From the NCBI GenBank assembly GCA_045627525.1, contig JAZQNW010000013.1, positions 62,001 through 126,000 on the forward strand: DNA of 64,000 nucleotides. Reading direction: 5' to 3'. This DNA is from CAG-877 sp045627525 (GTDB lineage Bacteria; Bacillota_I; Bacilli_A; RF39; UBA660). Below, one piece after another: positions 1 through 8,990 of the stretch (position 1 is its first letter; every line of letters begins with the position of its first letter). Both the position numbers and the translations under genes were made by a program. The notes below the pieces were generated by a model, which saw only the letters and a program-made list of their open reading frames with translations, was not told the DNA's origin and made no database searches.

Positions 1-2607
1 GAAATTATCATCTAAATTAATACTTCTATTGATATATGTGTCAGGAGTTGGTTCATCTCCTTCTTCTGGTGGTGTTGGACAATCTTCTTCAGTACAATCT
101 TCAGGAGGTTCACTATTACTATATGAATAGAAACATTTGAAATCAAAATTCCATCCGAAATATCCAAAGTTTCTTGCTGTTGCAAAAATATTATATTCAA
201 GATCACTTAATATTGCAGTCTTTTCAGACTCTGTTACTGATTGTAGTTTATCTTTATAATTCCACCATACTTTATTAACTTCTGCTGAATCTAAGCTAGT
301 ACAGAATTTTTCTTTTTTAAATTTCCAAGCATTCTCATCTTTTGGCTTTTCATAAGTTATTTCACCTGTTTTTTGCTGTTCCCAAGTTCCAGGGAAACTC
401 CACTCAGTTAAGTAAGTTTTATGATTAACTACATTGTCACCATAACATGTACTTCCTTTTTCAGTCTCACTTGATCCAAATTCTGAATTATGATCAAGAA
501 TAAAGTCTGTTTTACTAATATCTTTTTTTACTATTTTATCATTTGATGTTAATCCTACAACTCCATATTCTATCCAATTATCTTTATTTTGATCTTTTAA
601 TTTATTATTAACTTTTATTGTAAATTCAGCTGTTTTTTCTGTACATGTAACTTTTGCAGTACAAGATGACATAGCATTTTCATAATCAGCTAAATCTTTC
701 TTATACTTTTCTACTTTATTCTCATAATCTTGATTTGTACCATTGCATGTTCCGCTTTGCTCATAATGACATTTTTCATTGCATCCGCCAGATTTAATGC
801 TTCTTCTTTTAAATCCATTTTGATCTGGCACATATTTTATACTACCATCAATCCAAGTATTATTTGATGGACCATAATTAGCATCTTCTAGCGCAGTTCT
901 TAACGCTTCTGACCAACTACTGAAATAATATGGTGAATACTTTGCCCAATTACAGTCAGAATATTCAGCGTATGGTACCCACGTTATACTGCTACCATTT
1001 TCTTTATATTTGCCATAATTTCCTTTTAAATTAATTATGTTTCTTATAGCATTTGCACATTCTGAATTGTTTACTACTCCTGCTCTTCCAATCTCACCAG
1101 CACAAGATTTTTTTAGATTTGCGTTTAGAATATCAGCATATTCACCTTTACATTGAGTGACAGAATTACTCATATTTTTAGCAATATTATTACTATAAGA
1201 TAATCCTAATTTTCTTGTGCTATTAGAATAAACTTTTTTATAGCATTTCTTTGTACATTTATCTGTATATTTTCCTCCGTCGCATTCAATTACACATGAG
1301 TCAAACTCTTCACTTGGACCAGCTTGATGTGCAACAGATGGGTGTGCTTTTACACACCATGGCACATATTTACATACTGTTGGTTTAGGCATAGTTGGTG
1401 GTTCTCCAGTAAATGTTGTGCTACAATCAACTATACTTTTTACTTTTACTTTATATTCAAAACATAAACCTGCTAATCTTCCTACTGGTGGTCCATAACT
1501 TACTTTTATAGTTTCCTTACATGTTTTTTTACATTGATATGAATATGAATCAGTTTGTTTACTATCAGTTGTAATTGAATATGCTGAATAAGTTGCATTA
1601 TTTACATAGTAATTTTCTTCAGCTGTTTTACCTTGATCATGTTGTTCTAAAATAAATGCATTACACTGTAATGACTTATCTTTTCCACCATTTTTAGTGT
1701 TGTCTATAAAATATTTTTCAAAAGCATCTCTACCATTTGATAAATTAAAATCATTTCCATTTATTTGGATAACTTTATTTGAGTTTGACATACTATTAAA
1801 TTTCTTTGTTTTTACAGCTAATTTCATAGTTGCCATTAATTGACTATCATCTATTTCTGCATCTACATATTCTTGATCTGAAGCATAGCAATATGGTAGT
1901 GATGAAGCATATGAGCCTGCCCCTACTTTGCTTGGACTGTAATTATTGTATTCTTCTTCTGATAAACCTAGTTTTTTAATAAAGAAGTCTCTATCAGAAT
2001 TTATAAATTTGTAGCAAACTCCGCCAGCCGAACGACTGTCATTATGAACTTTTTCTATTTTCTTTGATCCTACTTCATACTCAAAATGCATAAGATATGG
2101 AGAATTTTTAATATAGTCTTTTTGAGTATTTTGACAAATATCATAAATATCTTCATTATTTTTTTTGGTTACTTTACTACAGATCGTGGTACATCCAGAT
2201 AAATTTTCTTGAGGTATTGCTAATACTGCATCAATATTAAAACCTGTTTCTGCATTATTGTAATCAATTGTACATATCTCATTCTTATTTGGGATATTTA
2301 TTTCAATTTCGCTATTATTCTTTACTTCATAAGAAGCATTAGGACAATTAACTTTTGCAATCAATGAAGTATTACCTTCACCTATATGCGTGAAATTTAA
2401 TGTTCCTTTAACTCCACTAACCGGTCCTGCTTTAATTACAATTTGATTTTTATTATCAGTTTTCTCAAATGTTGCATCTAAATCAGCTTGATTTATACTC
2501 GTGCAAGAGTCTGCAGCATTGGCATCATGATAACTAAATCCCATCACTGCTATAAGCACAAATGAAATAACCCCTATTGTTATTCTCTTAAGATTTGACT
2601 TTTTCAT
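1..2607 (-). CDS. Large Cys-rich secreted surface protein (partial, runs off left edge)
   Basis: Translating the minus strand from ATG 2607 gives 869 codons without a stop up to base 1, so the C-terminus lies outside the window. Three ATGs follow one another (2613, 2610, 2607) after the ribosome binding site AAAGGTGG; the third has the best spacing. The N-terminus is a signal peptide: a KKSNLKR basic start, a hydrophobic stretch to about residue 25, and a likely cleavage after ANA near residue 32. The exported part holds roughly 33 cysteines, many in pairs such as CKKTCK, CTKKC and CNEKC. The last visible residues are a Pro/Glu/Thr-rich stretch that resembles a wall-spanning spacer. It overlaps the end of the sortase gene by about 20 bases. 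I recognise no family. Sortase substrate status is inferred: the expected C-terminal sorting signal is not in view. Confidence 0.85.
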   Translation of the reverse strand, partial: MKKSNLKRITIGVISFVLIAVMGFSYHDANAADSCTSINQADLDATFEKTDNKNQIVIKAGPVSGVKGTLNFTHIGEGNTSLIAKVNCPNASYEVKNNSEIEINIPNKNEICTIDYNNAETGFNIDAVLAIPQENLSGCTTICSKVTKKNNEDIYDICQNTQKDYIKNSPYLMHFEYEVGSKKIEKVHNDSRSAGGVCYKFINSDRDFFIKKLGLSEEEYNNYSPSKVGAGSYASSLPYCYASDQEYVDAEIDDSQLMATMKLAVKTKKFNSMSNSNKVIQINGNDFNLSNGRDAFEKYFIDNTKNGGKDKSLQCNAFILEQHDQGKTAEENYYVNNATYSAYSITTDSKQTDSYSYQCKKTCKETIKVSYGPPVGRLAGLCFEYKVKVKSIVDCSTTFTGEPPTMPKPTVCKYVPWCVKAHPSVAHQAGPSEEFDSCVIECDGGKYTDKCTKKCYKKVYSNSTRKLGLSYSNNIAKNMSNSVTQCKGEYADILNANLKKSCAGEIGRAGVVNNSECANAIRNIINLKGNYGKYKENGSSITWVPYAEYSDCNWAKYSPYYFSSWSEALRTALEDANYGPSNNTWIDGSIKYVPDQNGFKRRSIKSGGCNEKCHYEQSGTCNGTNQDYENKVEKYKKDLADYENAMSSCTAKVTCTEKTAEFTIKVNNKLKDQNKDNWIEYGVVGLTSNDKIVKKDISKTDFILDHNSEFGSSETEKGSTCYGDNVVNHKTYLTEWSFPGTWEQQKTGEITYEKPKDENAWKFKKEKFCTSLDSAEVNKVWWNYKDKLQSVTESEKTAILSDLEYNIFATARNFGYFGWNFDFKCFYSYSNSEPPEDCTEEDCPTPPEEGDEPTPDTYINRSINLDDNF

Positions 2608-3409
2608 CATCATCGCCACCTTTCAAAATTTTTTCTACTTCTTTGTAGTTGTCATTTTTATTAATATTATAATTACTTATTTTTTCATCTTTCCGAACCA
2701 TTCTAGCATCTATTAAATATGTATAATTTGTTGTTGGGCCAAAAAATCTTGTACATGTTGCTAAAGTAATTATGTTATCATCTTCATTTACATCAACATC
2801 AAAATCGAAGTAACTTCTATTTTTTGATTTTTCTATATATTCTTTTAATTTTGTTTTTTCAACATTTGCACTTGAATATGGTATAAATTCATTTGTAATT
2901 GAAACAGAAAATATCTTATATAAGTAATTTTTACCATTTAAAGTAAATTGAATATATTTATTTTTTTCTGCAAAATCATAATATAGAAATGACGGTAGTT
3001 GTTCAAAATTGATATGATTTTTATCTGTTATTTTTGGTTGGGATGATAAATTCATCACATTATGACCAAGTATATATATCTTATTTACAATTTTATCAAC
3101 ATCATTGATTATCCATGTAAACTTTTCATCTATTTGATTATTATCTGCAAATGGATCTAATGATAAAACTGGATAATCTATATTTGTTCCTTGTACTCTT
3201 AGCCATCCAATTGCATCATAATCATGCTTCTCTTTATTGTATTTTTCTATATTTTCTGTTCTTGTTTCTATTTTATAAAATTCTTTGTTATTAATAATTA
3301 TTTTTATTACTAAACTTATAAGCGCAATAAGCACGATAAGAAACATCGTCATAATTCCTATCGCGCACATTGTCCTTTTTCTTTTAATGCTTTTTTTATT
3401 TTTACTCAT
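2588..3409 (-). CDS. Class B-type sortase
   Basis: Membrane-anchored cysteine transpeptidase expected to cleave a sorting signal and join surface proteins to the wall or to each other. It is 273 residues with a basic N-terminus and one membrane segment at about 15-40. The region around GWLRVQGTNIDYPV (residues 68-81) is typical of class B sortases. The catalytic triad is visible: His116 in ILGHN, Cys219 in TLATC, and an Arg near 236 in DAR. The gene is third in a four-gene operon, 8 bases after the Ig-like protein gene, and its 3' end overlaps the start of the large Cys-rich secreted protein, which is its most likely substrate. Family assignment is firm; class B rather than another class is likely; the substrate is inferred from position. 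Confidence 0.9.
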   Translation of the reverse strand: MSKNKKSIKRKRTMCAIGIMTMFLIVLIALISLVIKIIINNKEFYKIETRTENIEKYNKEKHDYDAIGWLRVQGTNIDYPVLSLDPFADNNQIDEKFTWIINDVDKIVNKIYILGHNVMNLSSQPKITDKNHINFEQLPSFLYYDFAEKNKYIQFTLNGKNYLYKIFSVSITNEFIPYSSANVEKTKLKEYIEKSKNRSYFDFDVDVNEDDNIITLATCTRFFGPTTNYTYLIDARMVRKDEKISNYNINKNDNYKEVEKILKGGDDDEKVKS

Positions 3410-3417
3410 ACTAATAC

Positions 3418-5211
3418 CTACTTTGCTATTTTATATGGATCTCCTTTAGTACCCTTTCCAGAAACAATAGAACAATTTTTATCTAAATAAACTATAGGCT
3501 TGATTCCGGCCTTAGTATTACTTGCTGAATAATCATAATTTACAACACCACCAACTAATAATGTATAAAGTCTATTTTCTTCTTTGGATGAGTTAATGTA
3601 CCAGTATCCGTTATTTAATTCACTTTGATCTATGCTATATAAATCATAAATATTTGGAGCACTATATTTGACTGTATATTCTTTTGTTTCTATTTCTTTT
3701 TGATATTCTGATACTTTCTTATATATAGGTACTTTTACTTTATATTTCACTAAATATTTACCAGATACAGCATCAGATGATTTTTGATTTATTGTATAAC
3801 CAACATTACCTTTTTTATTAGGATTATATATATTAACCCTTGTATTTGATTCATATGCAATTTCACCATTATTAAATCCTGGTATTTTAATTGTTGAATC
3901 GCAAATAAGTTTAGTAGTACCATCTGAATTTGTTTCTACTATTCTCCATAAATAATCAGAGTAAGTAATATATTCACCTGATTGTCTTGTATTTACTTTT
4001 TCACCATCTTTTCCAGGGATTATATCTCCAAAATCATATGGATCATTTTTAGTTCCAGATCCCTTATTGATTAATATATCGCCTTTAATAGTTAATACTG
4101 GTCTAACACCAAAATTATATTTTTCTGGGAAACTCATATATTTTTCTTCACTGTCAACGAAGAAACTTCTAGTAGACCAAGCTTCTTTATCATTAGCTTT
4201 ATCAGCTAACCAGCTTATTGTGCCTGGTAACAAATAGCTTTTACCATTTTCATCAAAGCTTGCTGTCATATCTTTACTTGATAATATATATACTGATTTC
4301 TTTTTAGTTTCTGTTCCACAACTAGTATTTGTTGAAATATCATCTTTATTTGTTGTGCCTTGGCAATATTTACTATCAACAACGTATTTTTTTGATTCTG
4401 CATTAATGTGTTTATAGTAATATTCTAACCATTCTTCTATAGCATCGTGATTTACATTTGCTACATCACCTTCTGATACTATCTTTACATTATTTCCATC
4501 TAGACCAACTATTCTAAATACCATACCCGAGAATCTTATGTAATTATTTTCAACATCACCTGTATAAATTCCTGATTTTGTATTTTTCTTTACTGTATTT
4601 TTTAATTCTTGTACTACATTTACTTTTCTTGTTTCAACAGTTTTATTATTAAAACTATCAATAGCTGTATATGTTACTTTATAAGTTCCGGTTTTTGTTG
4701 TATCTACTTTGCTATTATCAATTGTTACATCTTTTTCATCCATTTTACCATCAGTATTATCATTAATACTTTTAATCCCCGGTTCTTGATATTTTTCATC
4801 TACATTAATAGTCATTTCTTTATCACCATTTAGAACTATTGTTGGTCCTTTATGATCTGTAGTTGATTTTAATGCACCACATTCTAAATATGTGTAATAT
4901 TCATATCCATTATCACCATGTTTTACTTTTACCCAACTTTCAGTTAATGAACAAGGTGCTTTACTATATGGAATATAAAAATCTTCTTTAATGTAAGAGT
5001 CTCTATATAATTGTTGAAGTGTTACTGTACTTGTTCTTTTTCCTGTTGGCAACTTAGATAAATTTAATTGATAATATCTTTCAGCTGCTTTTTGCATTGT
5101 TTTTTCATTTTTCTTAAATGTTACATAGGGAGATAAAATTAAAAACCAAATAAATAAAAATATAATTACTAAAGCTATAATTAGTTTTAAAGACTTTTTA
5201 AATTTTTCCAT
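3418..5211 (-). CDS. Membrane-anchored surface protein with Ig-like (DUF5011-type) domain
   Basis: 597 residues. One N-terminal membrane segment (about 8-30) is followed by a helix and a small Cys-bearing domain up to about residue 115, a layout that resembles pilin-like proteins but has no clear prepilin cleavage site. Residues about 122-200 form a DUF5011-type Ig-like module (GPTIVLNGD start, TGTYKVTYTAIDSFNN core). Two related modules follow, at about 211-390 and 395-597, each with a WRIV/FRIV-type strand and ending in an ADP-like GTKxDPY motif. Function is unknown; an exported structural or adhesive role is inferred. It lies 3 bases after the polytopic gene and 8 bases before the sortase, so it belongs to the same transcript. 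Confidence 0.75.
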   Translation of the reverse strand: MEKFKKSLKLIIALVIIFLFIWFLILSPYVTFKKNEKTMQKAAERYYQLNLSKLPTGKRTSTVTLQQLYRDSYIKEDFYIPYSKAPCSLTESWVKVKHGDNGYEYYTYLECGALKSTTDHKGPTIVLNGDKEMTINVDEKYQEPGIKSINDNTDGKMDEKDVTIDNSKVDTTKTGTYKVTYTAIDSFNNKTVETRKVNVVQELKNTVKKNTKSGIYTGDVENNYIRFSGMVFRIVGLDGNNVKIVSEGDVANVNHDAIEEWLEYYYKHINAESKKYVVDSKYCQGTTNKDDISTNTSCGTETKKKSVYILSSKDMTASFDENGKSYLLPGTISWLADKANDKEAWSTRSFFVDSEEKYMSFPEKYNFGVRPVLTIKGDILINKGSGTKNDPYDFGDIIPGKDGEKVNTRQSGEYITYSDYLWRIVETNSDGTTKLICDSTIKIPGFNNGEIAYESNTRVNIYNPNKKGNVGYTINQKSSDAVSGKYLVKYKVKVPIYKKVSEYQKEIETKEYTVKYSAPNIYDLYSIDQSELNNGYWYINSSKEENRLYTLLVGGVVNYDYSASNTKAGIKPIVYLDKNCSIVSGKGTKGDPYKIAK

Positions 5212-5214
5212 TTT

Positions 5215-6780
5215 TTATTCTCCTTTTGTTAAGTTATAAACATATTGTTTATTTCTAACCGTTATATTTAATGATATTTTTTTTGATACTGCTTCATCAG
5301 GAATTTGTAAGTAAACATACTTACCTGAATAGTTTTCTGTACCAATGCCATTTTGTACTTTTACATCTTGTACTTTATTCTTACTATCTATATAACTAAT
5401 TTTACCATATTTAGTCAAAAAGTCAATCATATCTTTGTCATCAAAATCATTAGAAGCATAGTCAATTTTCATTATTTGATAACCATCTTTTGCAATGGCT
5501 TGTGTTTCGATATTTGTACATTCATAATCCTCGCAAATTCGTTTTAAATATGTAGTTTCTTTTCCAATACTAACATTATCAAATATTAATTCTTGCTCAT
5601 CATTTTTCATATTTAAAGTTATGACGTCACCTAGATCAGCCGGCTCTTCTTTTTCTATTTTTGAGACGTCATCTACTTTTAATTTAATTTTTCTTAAATG
5701 GTTTGTATTATCATTATTAAATTCTTGATAATATAATACATATCTATTGATTCGTTCTCCCTTTTTTACACGGTATATCATAATCATATTTAATGTATCG
5801 CCACTTCTTAAATTCTTTTTTTCATATGTTTTTCCTAAGTCCTGAAATTGAGTACCATACACTCTTTCAGTATGTGAATAATTAGATGTACCATTTATAA
5901 TGTGAAATCTATTTAAATTAATAGTTCTTGCTTTAACATTATTAGTAACTTTTAAATCTAAGACAATAAAACCGTATCCTTCTTCAATGATATCGCCTTT
6001 ATAATCTTTATCTGTATAATAACTTTTGTTTATTTTTATTGTATAACCGCTTGTCTCTATGGTTTGTCCTTCTTTATACGCTTTATTTGTTATAAAAATA
6101 AATTTATATGTCTTATAAGATAATATCGTTATAAGAACAATGGATATTGTAGCAACTATTTTCTTATGTTCTTTTATAAAGTAACCAATATTTCTTTTGA
6201 TTCGTTTCAAAGTTCTTTTAAAACTTTCTTTATCAATATTAATATTTATTTCTATTTCATCACGATCTTCTTCACTTAATTGTAAATATTCTTCATCTGA
6301 TTTAAAGTCAAATTTATTTAGATCAACTCCAAATATACGGATTATTAATAGTATAAATATTGCATATTGGCCTAATTCTAAAATAACCAAAGTGTCACTT
6401 AAAGCTCTAATACCTGCTGTTGATAAATTCCCATCATATGTATTAAAGAAATTTGCAATCATTCCAAACACAATAAACAACACAAAATATTCAGCTATTG
6501 GAAGTATATATGTTTTCCAAGGCTTTTTTTTGTGTTTTAAAAGTATCATTATTGCAATACTAGAAAGTAATATTAAAAACATGAAAAAGTATGATAAAAA
6601 ATTAATATAGTTTCCTATTGGTTCATTTACTGAATCATAAGAAGATAGTTGAATAAATTCTTTTACAAATGATGATAAATATAATGTTTTGTAATAAACA
6701 TATGCACATAGTATAAGCATAAAAATATGTATCTTCTTAAAATTTTTAATTAAAAATGCATAAGGCTTTCTAACGATCAT
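5215..6780 (-). CDS. Polytopic membrane protein with exported C-terminal domain, first gene of sortase operon
   Basis: 521 residues, not assigned to a named family. The N-terminal third has about four hydrophobic segments (about 15-35, 55-80, 88-112, 130-148), then a charged cytoplasmic stretch rich in Asp/Glu, one more membrane helix near 208-228, and an exported remainder. The exported part contains a beta-rich section (about 235-370) similar in style to DUF4352 modules, with repeated 'VLDLKVTNN'-like strands. The start at 6780 follows TAGGAGTTGAGAAT, with a TATAAT at 6813-6818 upstream. As the first gene of the sortase operon it could act in assembly or sensing for the surface proteins; that is inference. 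Confidence 0.7.
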   Translation of the reverse strand: MIVRKPYAFLIKNFKKIHIFMLILCAYVYYKTLYLSSFVKEFIQLSSYDSVNEPIGNYINFLSYFFMFLILLSSIAIMILLKHKKKPWKTYILPIAEYFVLFIVFGMIANFFNTYDGNLSTAGIRALSDTLVILELGQYAIFILLIIRIFGVDLNKFDFKSDEEYLQLSEEDRDEIEININIDKESFKRTLKRIKRNIGYFIKEHKKIVATISIVLITILSYKTYKFIFITNKAYKEGQTIETSGYTIKINKSYYTDKDYKGDIIEEGYGFIVLDLKVTNNVKARTINLNRFHIINGTSNYSHTERVYGTQFQDLGKTYEKKNLRSGDTLNMIMIYRVKKGERINRYVLYYQEFNNDNTNHLRKIKLKVDDVSKIEKEEPADLGDVITLNMKNDEQELIFDNVSIGKETTYLKRICEDYECTNIETQAIAKDGYQIMKIDYASNDFDDKDMIDFLTKYGKISYIDSKNKVQDVKVQNGIGTENYSGKYVYLQIPDEAVSKKISLNITVRNKQYVYNLTKGE

Positions 6781-6812
6781 ATTCTCAACTCCTATTATTC
6801 TACTCTTAGATT

Positions 6813-6818
6813 ATTATA
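6813..6818 (-). promoter_or_regulatory. Probable -10 element of the sortase operon
   Basis: TATAAT on the minus strand, 33 bases before the first ATG and just beyond the greA terminators. No convincing -35 hexamer is visible at the right distance. Confidence 0.4.
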
Positions 6819-6832
6819 GCTTATTTTTCCAT

Positions 6833-6861
6833 AAAAAAAAAGACAATATTGTTGTCTTTTT
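6833..6861 (-). terminator. Second of two tandem terminators after greA
   Basis: Stem of 10 pairs (6837-6846 with 6852-6861), 5-base loop, followed on the minus strand by a T-run. Confidence 0.85.
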
Positions 6862-6862
6862 C

Positions 6863-6889
6863 AAAAAAAATAGAGGTCTACTCTATTTT
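6863..6889 (-). terminator. First terminator after greA, containing its stop codon
   Basis: Stem of 9 pairs (6867-6875 with 6881-6889), loop of 5, then eight T on the minus strand. The greA TAG lies in the arm of the stem. Confidence 0.85.
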
Positions 6890-7353
6890 ATTTCAATTAT
6901 TTCAACTTCATAAGATCCATTAGGACTTTCTACTGTAACAATATCTCCTACTTTATGATCAAAAAGTGCTTGAGCGATTGGACTTTCATTAGAAATTTTG
7001 CTTTCAAATGGATCAGCTTCTTGACTACCTACTATTTTATATTCATCCTCTTCATCGTCATCAACATATTTTATAGAAACTGTATTACCAATGCTTACTT
7101 TATCATTTGAAACTTCTGTTATGATTGATGCATTTTCTAGCATTTTTTCTAATTGTTTTATACGGGCTTCTATTTGGGCTTGTTCATTACGAGCGGCATC
7201 ATATTCAGCATTTTCTGATAAATCACCTAGTGATCTAGCTTCTTTTATTGCTTGAATATTTTCTGGACGTCTAACATTTATTAAATTATCTAATTCATTT
7301 TTTAATTCATTTAGTCCTTCTTCTGTTAAATATACAACATTTTTATTTCCCAT
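6883..7353 (-). CDS. greA: Transcription elongation factor GreA
   Basis: GreA enters the secondary channel of stalled RNA polymerase and stimulates cleavage of the backtracked transcript. The 156 residues match the usual length: an N-terminal coiled coil (about 10-78) with ARSLGDLSENAEYDAAR, including the acidic tip residues, and a C-terminal FKBP-like domain ending in SPNGSYEVEIIEIK. A strong AAAGAGGTGA site precedes the ATG. In Bacillus it closes the yrrL-yrrM-yrrN-yrrO-udk-greA block; here the same order is kept with a dGTPase-like gene and a small gene in place of udk. A folded leader lies upstream (7369-7420). Confidence 0.97.
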   Translation of the reverse strand: MGNKNVVYLTEEGLNELKNELDNLINVRRPENIQAIKEARSLGDLSENAEYDAARNEQAQIEARIKQLEKMLENASIITEVSNDKVSIGNTVSIKYVDDDEEDEYKIVGSQEADPFESKISNESPIAQALFDHKVGDIVTVESPNGSYEVEIIEIK

Positions 7354-7368
7354 TTTAAATCACCTCTT

Positions 7369-7420
7369 TGGTAAATTTTAAGTCAGTTCATCTCTAGACT
7401 TAACTTGTAGTAGTTTACCA
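7369..7420 (-). promoter_or_regulatory. Two-tier leader hairpin upstream of greA
   Basis: The untranslated leader can fold into an outer stem (7369-7375 with 7414-7420) and an inner stem (7378-7384 with 7397-7403) around a 12-base loop. The greA ribosome binding site follows immediately (7361-7367), so folding could affect translation. It lacks a T-box sequence or a terminator U-run. Confidence 0.45.
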
Positions 7421-7521
7421 CATTTTTATTTTATAATCAACAATTATTTTTATTTTTTTACTTTTTGTTATTTATAATATATATAAATATATACATGCAA
7501 TAAATAAATTATGACAAAAAT

Positions 7522-7547
7522 AAAAGCAGATTATTAATCTGTCTTTA
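7522..7547 (-). terminator. Terminator of the dGTPase-like gene
   Basis: Stem CAGATT (7527-7532) with AATCTG (7536-7541), extended by AAAG/CTTT with one bulge; U-rich sequence follows on the minus strand. The stop codon at 7534 lies inside it. Confidence 0.6.
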
Positions 7548-8655
7548 TTTCTGTAATAAATAATTCATCTGTCATTCCAGCTATAAAATCAATTACTTTT
7601 CTTTTTGAATTAGTATTCTTAATATATTCTTCATTTTGATTATTTAAAAATATCTTATAAATAATACTTTCTTTATTATTGTTATTTATGTCATTTAAAT
7701 ATTTATTATATATTTTATTCATACCTTCTCTATAATAAGATATTTCTTCTTCATTTAAGCTCTTACTATAAATATATTTATAATTGAATTCTTTTAATGC
7801 ATATAGTGCTTCAAATACTTCTTTACTCATTTTTATGTATGGCTTATCCAGACTATTTTCAATAATATCTAAGACTAAAGTATTAATTATATCGGCATTG
7901 TTATTTCCTAAAACATTTGTTATTTCTTTTGGTAGATCTTCTCTTTTAAATAATCCTAAGTTGATTGAATCTTCAATATCTCTACCAATATATCCAATTA
8001 TGTCACTTATTCTGACAACACATCCTTCTAATGTCATAGGATGTTTTTTACTAGCTTCTTTTATATTGGTATACGAAAGTTCAAATGTTTTTAAAAATTC
8101 TTCTGATGTTGTTTTTTCTGGCTCATATTTTTCTGATAACATTTCACCATTATGACACATAATTCCATCTAAAACTTGCACAGTTAAATTTAGACCACTA
8201 CCATTATTTTCTACATACATATAATGTCTAACACTTTGAAAATTGTGGCCAAAACTTTCATTTAATTCTCTTTCAGAAATCTCATTTAATAGTTTTTCTC
8301 CAGTATGGCCTATTGGTGTATGGCCAATATCATGACCTAGAGCGATTGCTTCAATTAAATCGGTATTTAGGTTTAATCCTCTTCCGATAGTTCTGGCTAC
8401 TTTACTTACAAATTGAACATGGACCATTCTTTCTGAAATATGATCATTTTTTTTAAATGAATATACTTGAGTTTTATCAGCATATCTAGTATAACTTAGA
8501 GCATGTATAATTCTATCTACATCTCTAAAAAATGGAGTTCTTATATCATCTTTTATTTCTTTTAAACGGATAGCATCACTACTTTTAGTAGCATATTTTG
8601 AATAAGTTTTTTCTTGTGCAAGAAAATTATTTTTTATTTTATCAAAATTATTCAT
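7534..8655 (-). CDS. HD-domain dGTP triphosphohydrolase-like protein
   Basis: Family members hydrolyse dGTP or other dNTPs to the nucleoside and tripolyphosphate. The HD metal site is visible: HVQF for the first His, the GHDIGHTPIGHTGE motif, and a later Asp in RISDIIGYIGRD. The N-terminal RTPFFRDVDRIIHALSYTR motif is characteristic of the dGTPase group. The start is ATG 8655 (MNNFDK) after AAAGG, giving 373 residues; extension further upstream would run deep into the preceding gene. It overlaps that gene by 8 bases. Exact substrate cannot be decided from sequence; a broad dNTPase is possible. Confidence 0.85.
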   Translation of the reverse strand: MNNFDKIKNNFLAQEKTYSKYATKSSDAIRLKEIKDDIRTPFFRDVDRIIHALSYTRYADKTQVYSFKKNDHISERMVHVQFVSKVARTIGRGLNLNTDLIEAIALGHDIGHTPIGHTGEKLLNEISERELNESFGHNFQSVRHYMYVENNGSGLNLTVQVLDGIMCHNGEMLSEKYEPEKTTSEEFLKTFELSYTNIKEASKKHPMTLEGCVVRISDIIGYIGRDIEDSINLGLFKREDLPKEITNVLGNNNADIINTLVLDIIENSLDKPYIKMSKEVFEALYALKEFNYKYIYSKSLNEEEISYYREGMNKIYNKYLNDINNNNKESIIYKIFLNNQNEEYIKNTNSKRKVIDFIAGMTDELFITEIKTD

Positions 8656-8986
8656 ATTCTTTAACCTTTGGTCTTGTAGATTTACCAAATAGATTTTTAA
8701 AATCACTAATTTCAAAATTATCTACATATTTTATAACTTCTTCTCTTGTTGCGATATTTTCCTTTTTAAGGTCTTCTCTTGCTACAAATCCATACCATCC
8801 ATTTTCTCTTTTATCTTTTTCAACGAATCTTTGTATCATTGAAAAAGGAGCATTTTTTAAATAAAATTTATCCATACTGTGTCTTGTAACAATTTCTTCT
8901 ACTCCAAATAGTGAATTGGAAACTATGGCTTTAGCAATTATTTCACTATTTTCATTTCTAACTGAAACTTTATAAAATTTAGGCAT
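8648..8986 (-). CDS. Small conserved-looking protein of unknown function
   Basis: 112 residues, soluble, no signal or membrane segment, and no family recognised. It begins MPKFYKVSVRNENSEIIAK and contains a central aromatic RENGWYGFVAREDL segment. An AAAGGAGTGAT site supports the start at 8986. It lies 4 bases after the U32 protein gene and overlaps the dGTPase-like gene by 8 bases, so the three are surely co-translated. Position suggests a link to tRNA modification or nucleotide metabolism, without direct evidence. Confidence 0.7.
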   Translation of the reverse strand: MPKFYKVSVRNENSEIIAKAIVSNSLFGVEEIVTRHSMDKFYLKNAPFSMIQRFVEKDKRENGWYGFVAREDLKKENIATREEVIKYVDNFEISDFKNLFGKSTRPKVKEYE

Positions 8987-8990
8987 ATTA

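Noticed and set aside
12..206. Short minus-strand open frame of 64 codons at the left edge
   Set aside because: It overlaps, in another frame, the long open frame of the Cys-rich secreted protein and has no ribosome binding site.
7369..7420. T-box or other classical riboswitch in front of greA
   Set aside because: No T-box sequence, specifier loop or antiterminator/terminator pair is visible; kept only as a leader hairpin.
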